From the NCBI RefSeq assembly GCF_000516985.1, contig NW_006917092.1, positions 1,690,619 through 1,754,618 on the forward strand: DNA of 64,000 bases, read 5' to 3'. Below are positions 32,980-43,900 of the stretch, one piece after another. The notes below the pieces were generated by a model. The model was not told the origin of the DNA. It searched no databases and saw only the letters and a program-made list of their open reading frames with translations. This stretch comes from Pestalotiopsis fici W106-1. Its lineage: Eukaryota > Ascomycota > Sordariomycetes > Amphisphaeriales > Sporocadaceae. How positions within the stretch are numbered: position 1 is the stretch's first letter; every line of letters begins with the position of its first letter. The position numbers and the translations under genes are program-made.

Positions 32980-34063
32980 GCTCCTCATGCTCAGCTATTA
33001 ATAATTAATACTTAAATTGTAATTCTATTGTGTCGCAGACATAAACCCTCTCACAGTCTTGAGTGATGTTTACAAAACAATGTATTGAGCGCAGGTCTCG
33101 TGCTGGTATATTCATAAAAAGTCTCGTGCCCCATGAATTACTCCTTTGGTGTAGATAGTGTTGCTTCTGGATCTATACACCCCTCTAAGCGCGACTCATT
33201 GCTCGTAAAAGCTCATCCTGCTCAAACTGAGACACTTCATCCAATCTCAGTGTGAGGATGACTCTATATTGGTCCAACATGTCTTGACTCAGCTGTTTAT
33301 CATGCTGTCCAGAAAATAAAGCCGAGACAATCTTTTCCTGGTCGTTTATTTCGAAAACTAACCACATGGATTTGTGCGCCATGGGCATGAGTTGGTCCAC
33401 AATGGACAGAGTAGTCTGATAAGAAGGCATGTTGGAGATGCACTCTGATCTTTTGGTAGCCTGTAAGAGGATTGCAGAAACGCTTCATCGTCAACACCAT
33501 TTCCCTAATATTTTACTCTCTACCAATGCAAGGAGCATGCGTTAAGCTCGCCTAGAGTCTTGCAGTTGCCACTTCCAACGTGTATTCGTGGCCAATAACA
33601 CATAACATAATCCAAGTTTCCGTCAAGCTAAGCCGGTTTTATCAAAGATCCACAGGGCAAACTGTCAGATCTATATTTACTTCCCGAACGCAATGCTGGT
33701 TGCATAGCAATGTGGCATAGTGCCGAGCTGAGGGATAGATCCCAGCCATTCCTTGCGTATGAGTACAAACGTATGTCCCATGATTGCAAGTTCTGGTTGC
33801 TAGTAATTTCGTGTACTTATGAACGACTGAGAGACGCTTCTGAATATACAGACACCTTATTCCTTGTGTAGTACTAGTAAATTGAAAAAGTCGAGTCGAA
33901 TAGGTTGGCGTAGTCCATGGCATCTCAGATGTCTCGATCACCAACGGTATATCAAGCGCATCAATGATAATCCTTTAGTCATCAACGGTCCTGGAGAGTG
34001 CGAGAGTCAAGTCCCAAGCGCTTGTATAGATTCAAGAGAATTTAAATACACTCATCATGAAAT
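32980..34063. other. Intergenic stretch with one doubtful small gene
   Basis: Mostly without features. The only candidate is the minus-strand frame at 33185-33460, listed separately. The right end is the 3' flank of THI6. Confidence 0.5.
33185..33460 (-). CDS. Possible exon or short gene of unknown function
   Basis: A frame of 81 codons from the ATG at 33430, open a further 10 codons upstream to a good splice acceptor (CTCTTACAG just above 33460). The protein is polar and helical in character (DQLMPMAHKSMWLVFEIND, LSQDMLDQYRVILTL, FEQDELLRAMSRA) and its composition looks more protein-like than the chance frames around it. It may be the last exon of a small gene or a gene fragment. I recognise no family and could not find a convincing first exon. 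Confidence 0.3.
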   Translation of the reverse strand, partial: ATKRSECISNMPSYQTTLSIVDQLMPMAHKSMWLVFEINDQEKIVSALFSGQHDKQLSQDMLDQYRVILTLRLDEVSQFEQDELLRAMSRA

Positions 34064-35835
34064 CTATGCTACAATACTGAACTTGGCCTTTTGTCTCCAT
34101 CCATCATCACCGCGAGCAATCTGTTTCCGCAAGTTGAACAGCTCGTCCAAAAAGGCAGGAACAAAAGTGCCAGGACCCTTGACATCTTCACGGGCAGCCG
34201 CATTCTCCGCGGCAATCTCGTACAGCAGCAGGCCGGCCACGGTCGCCGCGACCTTGTCCTCGGGGTACGCAGCGACCATGGCGCTGATGGTGGTACCCAG
34301 GCAGCAGCCCGTGCCCGTCACGACGCCGAGGTACTCGTGGCCGTTGCCGACGGCGTAGACGGCGCCGCCCGCGCTGACCAGGTCCGTCGCGCCCGTCATT
34401 ACGACCGTGTTGCGCCGGAGCTGTGCGAGCTCTCGGACCGTGGCTGCGAGCTTGTCTTGGGTCTGGGATGCGTCCGCCGACGAGTCCACTCCGCGCTGTT
34501 GCAGCGACGCGCCCGCCGGTGTGCAGGTCAAAATCTCAGACTGGTTGCCCTTTAGCACGTCGACGTAGCCTGCATTGAGAATCGTCTTTGTTGCGGCCCG
34601 ACGGACCGCGGTTGCACCGGCACTGAATTGTAATGTTAGCAGAAAGGCTTCTTCATTGAATAGTTCGAACGTGGCGGATTCTCAAGAGGCGACGCACCCG
34701 ACGGGGTCAAATACAATCGGTCCACCGGCATCATTGTAAGCCTTTAGAGCTTTTTGATAATTCTGGAGACCCTCGGGCGTAACTGTGCCCATATTGACGA
34801 CGAGAGCACCGCCCAGGGCAGCCAAGTCTGCGGCCTCCTCGCCATAATTAGCCATGATGGGACTCGCACCGACAGCCAGAGCAACATTGGCAGCAAAGTT
34901 CTGCACGACGAGATTCGTCATGTTGTGGCTGAGGGGCTTGGCGGCATCAACGCGGCGCACCACTTCGGGCACCAGCGACAGCACCTCCTCGGCAGACCGG
35001 GACGCCTGGTCCAGGGTCGGGGAGCGCAGCGCAAAGACCGGCGGCGTCTTCACCAGTTTCAGGAGTTCGCGCGAGGCCCCTTCGGGCGAAGATGCCGCAA
35101 CAATGGCCGACACGACGGCGATACCATCGAGGGATCGGTCCAGTGAGGATGACTGCCACATGACGCGTGATGCGTTGGAGGCGTTGATACCGCCAATGCA
35201 TACCGTCTTGACCTTGGACTTGGACGTTCGCAGATAACCCAGGAGATACTGAAGGCCAGATACGCCGATGATGGACTTGGTATTCTCTTTCCTTAGCCGG
35301 ATGTCAGTAAGACGATGCTTTCATCGCCATATCATCTCGCAAATGGGGGGGGAGGCCTTACGTCTGTGTTGCAAAGACTGTTCCAATGCCTAGGTAGTCG
35401 GCACCTCCTGTTGAGGCAGCCTCCACTTCTTCAACGTTGCAGGCTGTAACACCAATAATCTTGTCATCCCCTAGCAATTTTCTTGCCGTGGCGAGGTCTG
35501 CCTTGCTTCTTTAGTATATGTGTTAACACTGGGCATTACCGAAACTTACCAAGGTCATCCTGCCCAATATGAACGCCTTCACAGCCTACGGAGAGCGCGA
35601 TGTCGATGCGGTCGTTTATCAGCAATGGGACGTTGTACTTTTGCGTGACGGCATGTAGTCTCTTTGCCGTTGCTACCATCTCGCCCGTGTCGGCATGTTT
35701 CTCGCGGTACTGCACACAGGTGACACCACCCTTGAGCGCAGCCTCAACAACTGCTACGATATCCTTGCTGCCCAGAATTGCGGGCGTTGAGTCCGTCACC
35801 AGATACAACGAGTAGTCTACCTTGGACTTGTCCAT
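34064..35835 (-). CDS. THI6: Bifunctional thiamine-phosphate synthase / hydroxyethylthiazole kinase, 524 aa
   Basis: Joins HMP-PP with thiazole phosphate to make thiamine phosphate (N-terminal ThiE-type domain) and phosphorylates hydroxyethylthiazole for salvage (C-terminal ThiM-type domain). Exons: 35835-35550, 35497-35362, 35291-34698, 34622-34064. ThiE part: DYSLYLVTDS, CVQYREK, LLINDRIDIALSVGCEGVHI, DYLGIGTVFATQTK and VCIGGINASN. ThiM part: PLSHNMTNLVVQNFAANVAL, VVNMGTVTP, GPIVFDPVG joined by splicing to AGATAVRR, DVLKGNQSEI and the ATP-site region VTGTGCCLGTTISA. The ATG chosen is MDKSKVDYSLY; an in-frame ATG at 35898 would add 21 residues of poor quality. Length fits fungal THI6 (about 520-540). 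I looked for a TPP-riboswitch signature in the leader and found none. Confidence 0.93.
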
Positions 35836-35937
35836 TGTGTCTGTACTTTCGTTGATTCCTCTGTCCCTTGTGTGCTGCTGACGATTAAAAGTGAACACAC
35901 CCTATGCGCTTCAGGGGATGGTGTTTTGTTGTGTTGA

Positions 35938-35949
35938 CCAATCACCAAT
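35938..35949. promoter_or_regulatory. Tandem CCAAT boxes upstream of THI6
   Basis: Two CCAAT pentamers on the plus strand (35938-35942 and 35945-35949) lie about 105 bp upstream of the THI6 start codon, in reverse orientation to the gene. CCAAT boxes are bound by the HAP complex in ascomycetes and work in either orientation. The motif is seen directly; its activity is inferred. Confidence 0.4.
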
Positions 35950-36296
35950 GGCCAAGGTAGTGAACCTCGGAGATGGAATGGGGATATTGAGAGGTTTTGA
36001 GATGCGCATAATCGCGCTAAACAGGTGGAGGGAGTGAAATGGTGTGCTGTTAGCCATGCTTTTACGTCATATAATATTCACAACATGCACTGCGGGTTAA
36101 GATGCTGTTTATAGAGAATAGCATGTATTCTATTATCAATATGATTTTGTTTTCTTTTTCTTGTTTTTTTTCTCTTCTCCTCTTCTCCTTCATATTCTTG
36201 ATCGCTAGGTAAGACATCAATTTATCATTCACTAGCAAAGTGGGAAAAAAAAAGGTGCTTGAAGCCCCACATTGTCAAAGAAATCATTATTGGGCA

Positions 36297-38240
36297 TTAA
36301 TCTGCAGTGGTTGTAGAAGGCTTTGTTTTAGTTATCGGCGTCATCCATGAGAAAGCCGAGGCTCCGCCGACGGGGTTGGCAGAAGTGCGCGGTGTGCTGG
36401 ACACGCTCCGGGTTTCGCGATGCACCGCATTGATGGCCGCTGGTTTGGAGTCCTTGTCTGATCCTGAAGCAGAACCCCGATCAAGCTTGCCCCATCGAAG
36501 GACACCTGTGGGAGTAGTGTCCGCAGGTTGACTTTTACGACGATTTTCACCGTTGGATTTCGGAAGCGCCTCCGAAGTGACTCCAGCTCGGGTAGACAAA
36601 GACGTACTGGCTTTGCTTGGCTTCAGGACTTTCATGTTTCGAACTCGACCAGGTGGTTGATATCCGCTCAATGGGGCATTTTCCTTCGGGTCACCACTGT
36701 TTGTTGAAGAGCCTTGTCTCCAAGAAGACCATATGCCACTAGCAGTTGGCTCACGGCGCTGGCTGTCACTGGTGGTCTCACTGCGATTGTCACCAGAGAC
36801 GGACAGGTCTTGGTTCGAAGCTTCGTAGACATCAGTGTCCTCTTTGCCCTGGGTGTCTCGGTCGTTTGCGGCTTCAGGCAGGTTGCTTGTAACACGGTCA
36901 GTCGTCGGTTGCTGTGATACCTCAGGCGCACGAGACTGTATTTCCTTGTCGAGCGCGCCTCGCTCGTGTTTCTCTTGGATCTCGTTGACAGATTCATTGG
37001 AGATTTCCGCCGCCTTGGGCTCACCCAAGACGAAAGGACGCGCTGTAGCATTCAGCCGCGGCTTCTCGGGCAGGACAGCCACTGTACGAATGTACTTGAA
37101 CACACTGTGATCTTCCGGGCGCACGAAGGGCACGGAGAGCTTCTCTCTTTCACTGCCGTACAGCGTCATGCGGTTTTGGGAGAAGAAGATGTCAGCAGAA
37201 TGTTCTCGCAAAGTCTCACTTCCTATGAAAATGCGGATGCCCTTTTTCAAATCAGGAAACTCTGCTTGCTCTAGTCCAACGACTTCAAAGCCAACAATCA
37301 AATTCGGCATCTGCGGTGTTGGGCTTGAATTTCTTGAGCTCGGGTGGGTGACAGTGGCCTCAGTCAGGTAGACTGGCAAGCGAATTCGATACACTCCGTC
37401 CAGGTCCTTGTGCACTTCGTCTGATAGTTCCAGCTCCTTGATCAGTGAATAGTCCAGCACTGATTGCTGTGAGCCAGAGCAGATATCTGCATACAAGAGC
37501 GTCTCGTGTGCGAAATTTGTTGTCAGCCAACAACGAACAATGGACGGAACAGAGCCCAGAATGAAAAAACCGGGCGGCGGTGCCGGTGCATCAATGGGCG
37601 AGTCCTCCTCGGAACCAGTCGTTGCGTAGTTAGTATCTAGACCAAGACTACTGCCACGACCAGAAGCTACAGAATGATGGGAATGCACAGAGTGCACAGA
37701 ATAACCGGCAGAACTATGTCGGCCATCCGATTTGTGGGAATACGTGCGTTCCATCATGTTTCCCATGCCACTGCCAGGTCGGATAGGCACAAATTCGCCA
37801 GACTGCCGGCCGTTCTGAGCCCAGCTAGAGCCCTGAAGGGCGCTCTCGTCAAAACGAACACTGTTCGCCCTTGAGGCCGCGCCGCGCCGGACAGGCTCCT
37901 CTTCAGCATCGAGATGGAGGCTGCCTAGCAAGTTCTGGCCCTGCTCCTCATCAAAGTCATCGAATAAATCGACTGGGGGCATTTGAATAGGGCCTAATTC
38001 CAAAAGTAAGTCCAAAGTATTATCATAACAGCGACGCCGAGACATACCATGCTGCGGGGTGCCACCGATAGCGCTGGGGAATGGAGAGTTCCAGGCAGAC
38101 TTGATAGCCGACTCATTTGCTTGGTGCTTCTCCAGCCGAGCCAATCTTTCAGCGTGGCTGACCTGCACATGAGCAAGCTGCTTCACGTCCATCTGAACAT
38201 TGTATAGTTCTTCTCGAAACACTGGAAAGCGAGAATCCAT
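36297..38240 (-). CDS. Protein with a retropepsin-like core and disordered flanks, about 629 aa
   Basis: No named function recognised. The frame is open for 647 codons, but 38047-37994 is a perfect 54-bp intron (GTATGT...TTAG, no net frame change), so the mature protein is probably 629 residues. The N-terminal 40 residues form a likely coiled coil (VQVSHAERLARLEKHQ). Ser/His-rich disorder follows. The core, from GFFILGSVPSIVRCWL to about 190 residues later, resembles a retropepsin fold: LLYADICSGSQQSVLDYSLI stands where such proteases have the D-T/S-G active-site strand, and IFIGSETLREHSADIFF resembles the second conserved loop (ILG-D-L-H-A). The catalytic Asp is kept but the Gly after it is a Cys. 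The C-terminal 250 residues are Ser/Thr/Lys-rich and disordered. The downstream neighbour THI6 is on the same strand. Confidence 0.8.
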   Translation of the reverse strand: MDSRFPVFREELYNVQMDVKQLAHVQVSHAERLARLEKHQANESAIKSAWNSPFPSAIGGTPQHGMSRRRCYDNTLDLLLELGPIQMPPVDLFDDFDEEQGQNLLGSLHLDAEEEPVRRGAASRANSVRFDESALQGSSWAQNGRQSGEFVPIRPGSGMGNMMERTYSHKSDGRHSSAGYSVHSVHSHHSVASGRGSSLGLDTNYATTGSEEDSPIDAPAPPPGFFILGSVPSIVRCWLTTNFAHETLLYADICSGSQQSVLDYSLIKELELSDEVHKDLDGVYRIRLPVYLTEATVTHPSSRNSSPTPQMPNLIVGFEVVGLEQAEFPDLKKGIRIFIGSETLREHSADIFFSQNRMTLYGSEREKLSVPFVRPEDHSVFKYIRTVAVLPEKPRLNATARPFVLGEPKAAEISNESVNEIQEKHERGALDKEIQSRAPEVSQQPTTDRVTSNLPEAANDRDTQGKEDTDVYEASNQDLSVSGDNRSETTSDSQRREPTASGIWSSWRQGSSTNSGDPKENAPLSGYQPPGRVRNMKVLKPSKASTSLSTRAGVTSEALPKSNGENRRKSQPADTTPTGVLRWGKLDRGSASGSDKDSKPAAINAVHRETRSVSSTPRTSANPVGGASAFSWMTPITKTKPSTTTAD

Positions 38241-40907
38241 ACCAGCCTGTCCTCTGAAGCGCCGTTCGCACAGATAGCCGGTGTTGGAATGTGTTGCACT
38301 TTGCCCCGTAGGACGTGGAGCAAAGACAAGCAGTGATTAGCAGGGTAATGGGATTACAACCGTGTATCGAGAATCGAAACTGGTGTGAGTTGTTTGAACA
38401 GCGCGAGCCGAATTGAGGAGCGTCTATAGCCAGCTGTATGATCTTGGCCTCCCAATCTACTTGATTGTGTCCTTTGTTTCTTTCTCACGCGTCAAGATGT
38501 GTCGTCTACCCCAATCACTTGATTTCAGGTGCTAAAGGTCCACCCTCCCCGCCTCATCGCAGGAGAGCGACCGGCCTTGCGAAAGCTGCTTCACAATCGA
38601 GTCGATCAGTCCTGCAGAGAATGACACGATATCACGGAAGTATGATGGATGTTTTGGTCTCTTGAATCCAAAGCTGGAAGCAAGCAGCGGTCGCGAAAGT
38701 GGCCGAGTAGACGACGTTGGTCTCGATGGTCGACGGACAAGCGTTGAAGATCAGTTCCGTGAATGGGGCTTCGGTACACCCTGTCGGGAATTGTACAATT
38801 TTGAAACAATAGCTAGCCGTGGACTTGAAGTTGAAGTGTGCGCTGGACTGAGACGTCGTTCTCGTAAACACGGATCACTGGGCTGGAACAGGAACGTTGT
38901 CGCTAAGGTCTTTGTTGTAGTGTATTGAGATCTCGACGGCCGTGTAGGATGGGTGCAGGATTCAGACTCGGGACTTGTTGCCTAACGGAGGTGATCGGGG
39001 AAATCGAGCGAATTATTAGAAGGGTTTTGCAAGAGAGGACAATCTGAGATACAGTGGCACGAGAATGCCTACTGGTGAGATCAATATGCGTGATGTTTGG
39101 TTGTGGTGAATGGCTGCAATGGGAAGTACGGATGATCTGGATTAGAGTTGAGGTTGCCTTTCAAGTGTGCTTGGTGGCAAGGCAAGAGCACCAAACAGTT
39201 ATTAAGGTAGGTAGGTACAGGCAGGCACGCCGAACGCGAAAGGGGTTAGTCAGGTTCTGTGGGCTTATTTTACAGTGCATTTAGACGGGCAGGCAACGGC
39301 CTGGGCCCCAGATCTACCAATCAACGGCTGTGCACCCGTCAAAACGTCCACCAAGAATCGATCGTTTTGGCAACACATGGTACATACACAACGCCCTGTA
39401 AGCTGTGACTGACTGGTTCCTACAACACCATGGTCGTCCCAGTAACACCAAGCGTATCGGACTGCAGGCGGAAGACGAGATTGTCGATTCTGTGCACCTC
39501 GATCGATGGAATACATAATTTCGGAGGTCAATCTGTCATTGGTTGCCCGCCCAGCCCAGGCACTCTCACATGAAATATGCACTTTCCATGTTAAATAATA
39601 CGGAGTCTTGACTGAAGCAAACTTGGTATAGTACATGATTAGATGCAGAAGTTCAAAGGTACCTAGTAACGCGGAGCGAGAATGGCTGGTTACATAGAAG
39701 ATAGCGTGTCCCATAATTTGCATCTTCAGCAGCATAGATTCTCGTTGAGAATAACGGCCAAGTAGACCTCTTTCATCGTGTCCACACGGCGAAGCGAAAA
39801 TAATGTCATCATAAGACCATGGTCTCGTCTGTCGGCCAGTAATATTATGGGCCATACTAGACGGCTCACATGGATTGAATCAACCTTATTTGAAAACAGA
39901 CATGTTCATGTTGCATTGCTTAAAGCATGGATCTGCTGAATATGCAATGTGTCTCCTTGCATCGGAGCTCTGCACGTTCGAAACTTTGATGTATGCTGTC
40001 CAGATGTATGCTGTCCAGATATACAGCACGAGTCTTTTCTTGGTGGGGAGCTGAAGTTTAAAGTGTGCAACCGTCAGTCGATGAGATGTGCCCGTGTACC
40101 TTATGCTGGCTGATAAAGACCCATGTGATCAGTAATACTCGTGAATCGCTTGTAATGTAATCGCCTGATTCCACACTACCCTCTGTGGTTTTGCCGCGGT
40201 GACTTGTTAGGGATTCGGGATGAGGACAATCATATCCGGCGTTTCATGCTGCATCAAGCTATTGCTGGGTCTGCCAGGCAGACTCTAGTCAATCAAGGCA
40301 TAGCCACTATTCACAATGCTCCTCATCATCATAAAAGATCATAGTTATTGGTCACAATCCCCAGCTCTTCCATATAATACTCAACTATTGTGTTGAATGG
40401 ACCCGAGGGAACTTAGTCGGCACAGACGCAGAATGTTTACCAATCAGTTCGTACGTGAAGACGTCAGCCATGGTGTTTCCGCTCATGCTTATTATAGATG
40501 GAGCTAGCGTAAAGTCTTGGCAAAGGTGGAGGGGCAATGTAGAAAAGAATAACTTCATGGACACCCCAGTGACTAGCGCCATTAGGAATCGAACCTAACA
40601 CTCCATATACCCCCTTCCAGTATTGCGTTCACCAACAAATGTGGGGAGCAATGATCCCGGACTGCTTATCCGCAAGTTCTGACTGGCCCATTCTCTTATC
40701 GGGAATTTCTTTGCTCGTCCTGTCCCAGACCCGATGAATTTTTTGGAAAACAGACTATTCAAGGGCAAAGAAGTCATTCACTCCTACTCCTGCAAAGGCG
40801 CCTCTACGGGCAACTCCTGATCCGAGACCCAAGACTCGCGCTCCCGACATATCACCGTTCGATACTTCCGATGCGCTGAATCTTGACCATACGCGACATT
40901 CAACACC
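38241..40907. other. Long divergent spacer between the retropepsin-like gene and UTP10
   Basis: 2.7 kb with no supported gene. The longest frame is 39265-39855 on the minus strand (196 codons), without recognisable motifs and rich in Cys, Trp and Arg, as expected for chance frames. At 40565-40605 the minus strand reads like the 3' half of a tRNA (GGTTCGATTCC flanked by pairing bases) but no 5' half matches it. A short tandem duplication, GATGTATGCTGTCCA repeated at about 39989-40018, is also present. Confidence 0.5.
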
Positions 40908-43900
40908 ATGTCGTCTTTGGCCGCGCAGCTTGCGCAAATCGCTGCCAACTCCAAGACCACCCTCGACGTTAGGGCGCAAAAAGCTGCCCACTCGAAATCT
41001 TTAATCTTCGAGCCTCGAGTCGCCGCCTCGCAGAGTTACCATTCTCTCTACAAGATATGCCGCGAAGGGTTTGACGAGCTGTGCCAATTGGATGCCCGCT
41101 TTGGTGCTTTCGCCAGTACCATCTTTAGCGAGCAGAGTCAGGATGAGGATCGCAACCAGATGACGGCCGCCGAGAATGCGGAGCTCGACAAGAGAATAGA
41201 ATCATTTCTTCGCTTGGTTGGTGGCCGTCTCAGGCTAATGCCGGCCATTAGATCCGTGGAATGGCTTGTTAGAAGATTTCGGTACGGCTCCATTTCAAGG
41301 ACACCCAAGCTCGATTGACTAACTTTTGCCTTGTAGGATTCACGAATATAACACCGCCGCTGTCTTGTCCACCTTCTTGCCCTACCACAGCATCCAGGTA
41401 TTTGTGACACTCATGTCAATCTTGCCAGCCAAAATCCCCGACGAATACCGCTTCCTGAGCCCTTATATCCGCTCTCTCACCGCGCCGCCTCGATCCGTTC
41501 TGGTGTATCAGGCCACGCATCACGCCGACTTCCTCACAACCATCTCCGAACACACTTTGGAGACTTGCAGACACCAGCAACATTATCCGGCCCTGATATC
41601 ATTCTGGGGTGGCATCATGATCGAGGCTGTGAACGGAATGCTCGACAAAATGCGATCTGGTCGCAAGACTATCCAGAAGAGCAACGACCAGGCTATACTG
41701 CACTTGATTGGACCCATCCTTAGCGAGGCAATGGTTTTGAAGAAGGTCCCTAGCCTCCAAATCGCATCCTATATGGTTATTGTCGCATTCGTGTGCAAGG
41801 GAAATCTGGACGACGCAACCATTACGGCTTTGATGGAGCAATTGGTTACAGGATGGACTACCGAAACCCTCCGCCCTGGTCTTGTGTGCTTGTCAATCAT
41901 GGCTCAGTATAGATCGCCAAAGCAGATGTCAAGAAAGGTAACCAAAGCACTCCTCAATGTGACAGGTTTACCCGAAATTTTGGACGACATCCGAAAGGAA
42001 CACAAGATTGAGAAGCTGTCAAACGGCTTCTGCCTAGCGTTGATTGACCGCATCATGAAGAAGGGAGACACGACTGGCCTGCAATTCATCGAGGCAATTG
42101 TTCCGAAGCAGATACTCAGCAACCAGCAGCTCTCGGTAGTATTCAAATCTCTCATGCTAGCAGCTCACCGGGTAGACGATTCGGTCGACGAAAATGGAAT
42201 GGCTCGACAGGAACTCGCCGCTACAATTGTTCGTTTATCACAGACCACAGGAGCGCCGGCTGAAGTATTTGCAAAAGCGATCATGGACACCGAGATCGAT
42301 GTTGAGGCTCTTGAGCTGAGGCTCGACACCAAAATTCGGCCCAAAGCTCTTCCCCAGACTCAAGAGGGACCTGAAGAAACTGTGGACGCAAATGGAGATG
42401 TACCCATGGCCCCTGAAGACTTTGATACGATTTTCGATCGCGTCAACCAACACGCAACTGCCACAGCAACCTCTTGTCTCCTACCTACGCCTCCAGATGT
42501 CTTCACGGACCTCTGCTCCCTGTATCTATCAGCCGTTCCAGACCGTGGTAACCTAGCAACTTTCCAAAGAGCTGCCGCTGTCCAACGGGGTGAAGCCCCC
42601 AATAATCCATTCTTCTTCACTTTCCTGATCCGAATCTGGTGCGGACCTTACCCCACTCTGGCCAGGTCAAATGCGCTGGACATGGCAAAGGACCGGATCA
42701 AGTCAGGTGATTGTGAGTCAGTTGACTTCCAGTCACTGCTCCCGTACTGTGTGGCAAGCCTGAGTGACCCGGCCAAGAAGGTTCGTCGCTCTGCAGCCGA
42801 TCTTATCACAGTTTTGGACGGATTAGCTGCCAGTAATCCGGAGCCATCGACGCACTGGGCAACCCGGGGGCTTTATGGCAAGGCAGAGCCAGTCACAGTT
42901 TTAGAGAAAAATGCGGTTCGCAAGTTGCTGCAAAGCGTCTTAATGCCATCTTTGGAAGAGTGTGTCCTCAACGCTGAACACATTCATGCTGTCGTTCAGT
43001 CTTCCCTCGGAAGCAGTTCCCGTTCTTCTGCAGACGGAAGTGAAAAGGACAAGAAGAGTCACATGTCACATGGAATCAGGCTGGCTGTGCTGACCTTCCT
43101 GGCTGGCCATGTCGTGGAAACCCCACTGTTGCCCGTCAAACTGCGACTATTGCAGCCAATTAACCAAGTCAAGGGGGTTTCGGGTACTACCCGTACAACA
43201 TTGCTCCTGCCGTTGCTAAAGTGGTGGGCATCTCTTTCTCCTGAGACGGCAAGTCAATTATGCAAAGAACAGAACGTCAGCGAATCAGCCATGGATACGA
43301 CTGCCGTCGAGACTGTCGTGCCCAACGACAACGACGGTCTCGAGTATCTACTCCAGTCTGTCCAGACGCCGGCCCTATCCAGCCGGGAAAATCTGCTTCA
43401 CGCCGTGTTCCTTCGCATTGAAAAGATGTGGCCGTCGATGAAAACAGAGACGAGGCACGTAGTAGCCGATAGGCTGCTTGCTATGGCCCAGGAAAACGCA
43501 TCGGGAGAGCGCTCTCCTGTCGCCACTGAAGCGGCAGACGTCCTCAGAAATGTGGAACTGGCCACCGAGAATCTCCTATCTTTCTTGGATTCTTTACAAA
43601 ATGCTGCAAAGATGGCAAATGAGACCCCGCCCAACAAGAGACGACGGACAAGCTCTTCAGAATCCCGAGGAGCCGTTTCTCAAGCTGATCATGGTTTGAC
43701 CCAGGCATTGAGGCAGGTCACATTCGTTCTTCAGCTCGTTGAAGGCTCTGATCCTGCAAAACACCCGCACATTCTCAACGCTCTCTTCAACACGTTATCA
43801 GAACTGCAACACTTCCGAACCCTGCTCGGCTCAGAGCTTGGATACTTGCAAAATCTTGTTCTCCGAAGCTTGTTGGCTATAGTTCCTGCTTACAGAGATG

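Noticed and set aside
35836..36060. Possible TPP riboswitch before THI6
   Set aside because: The conserved CTGAGA-type core is absent from the leader on the coding strand.
39265..39855. 196-codon minus-strand frame in the UTP10 upstream spacer
   Set aside because: No recognisable motif, odd composition and no splice or promoter context. Kept only as a note.
40565..40640. tRNA-like 3' half on the minus strand
   Set aside because: The T-arm (TTAGG, TTCGATT, CCTAA) and acceptor 3' strand are there, but no matching 5' acceptor strand, D-arm or anticodon arm could be found.
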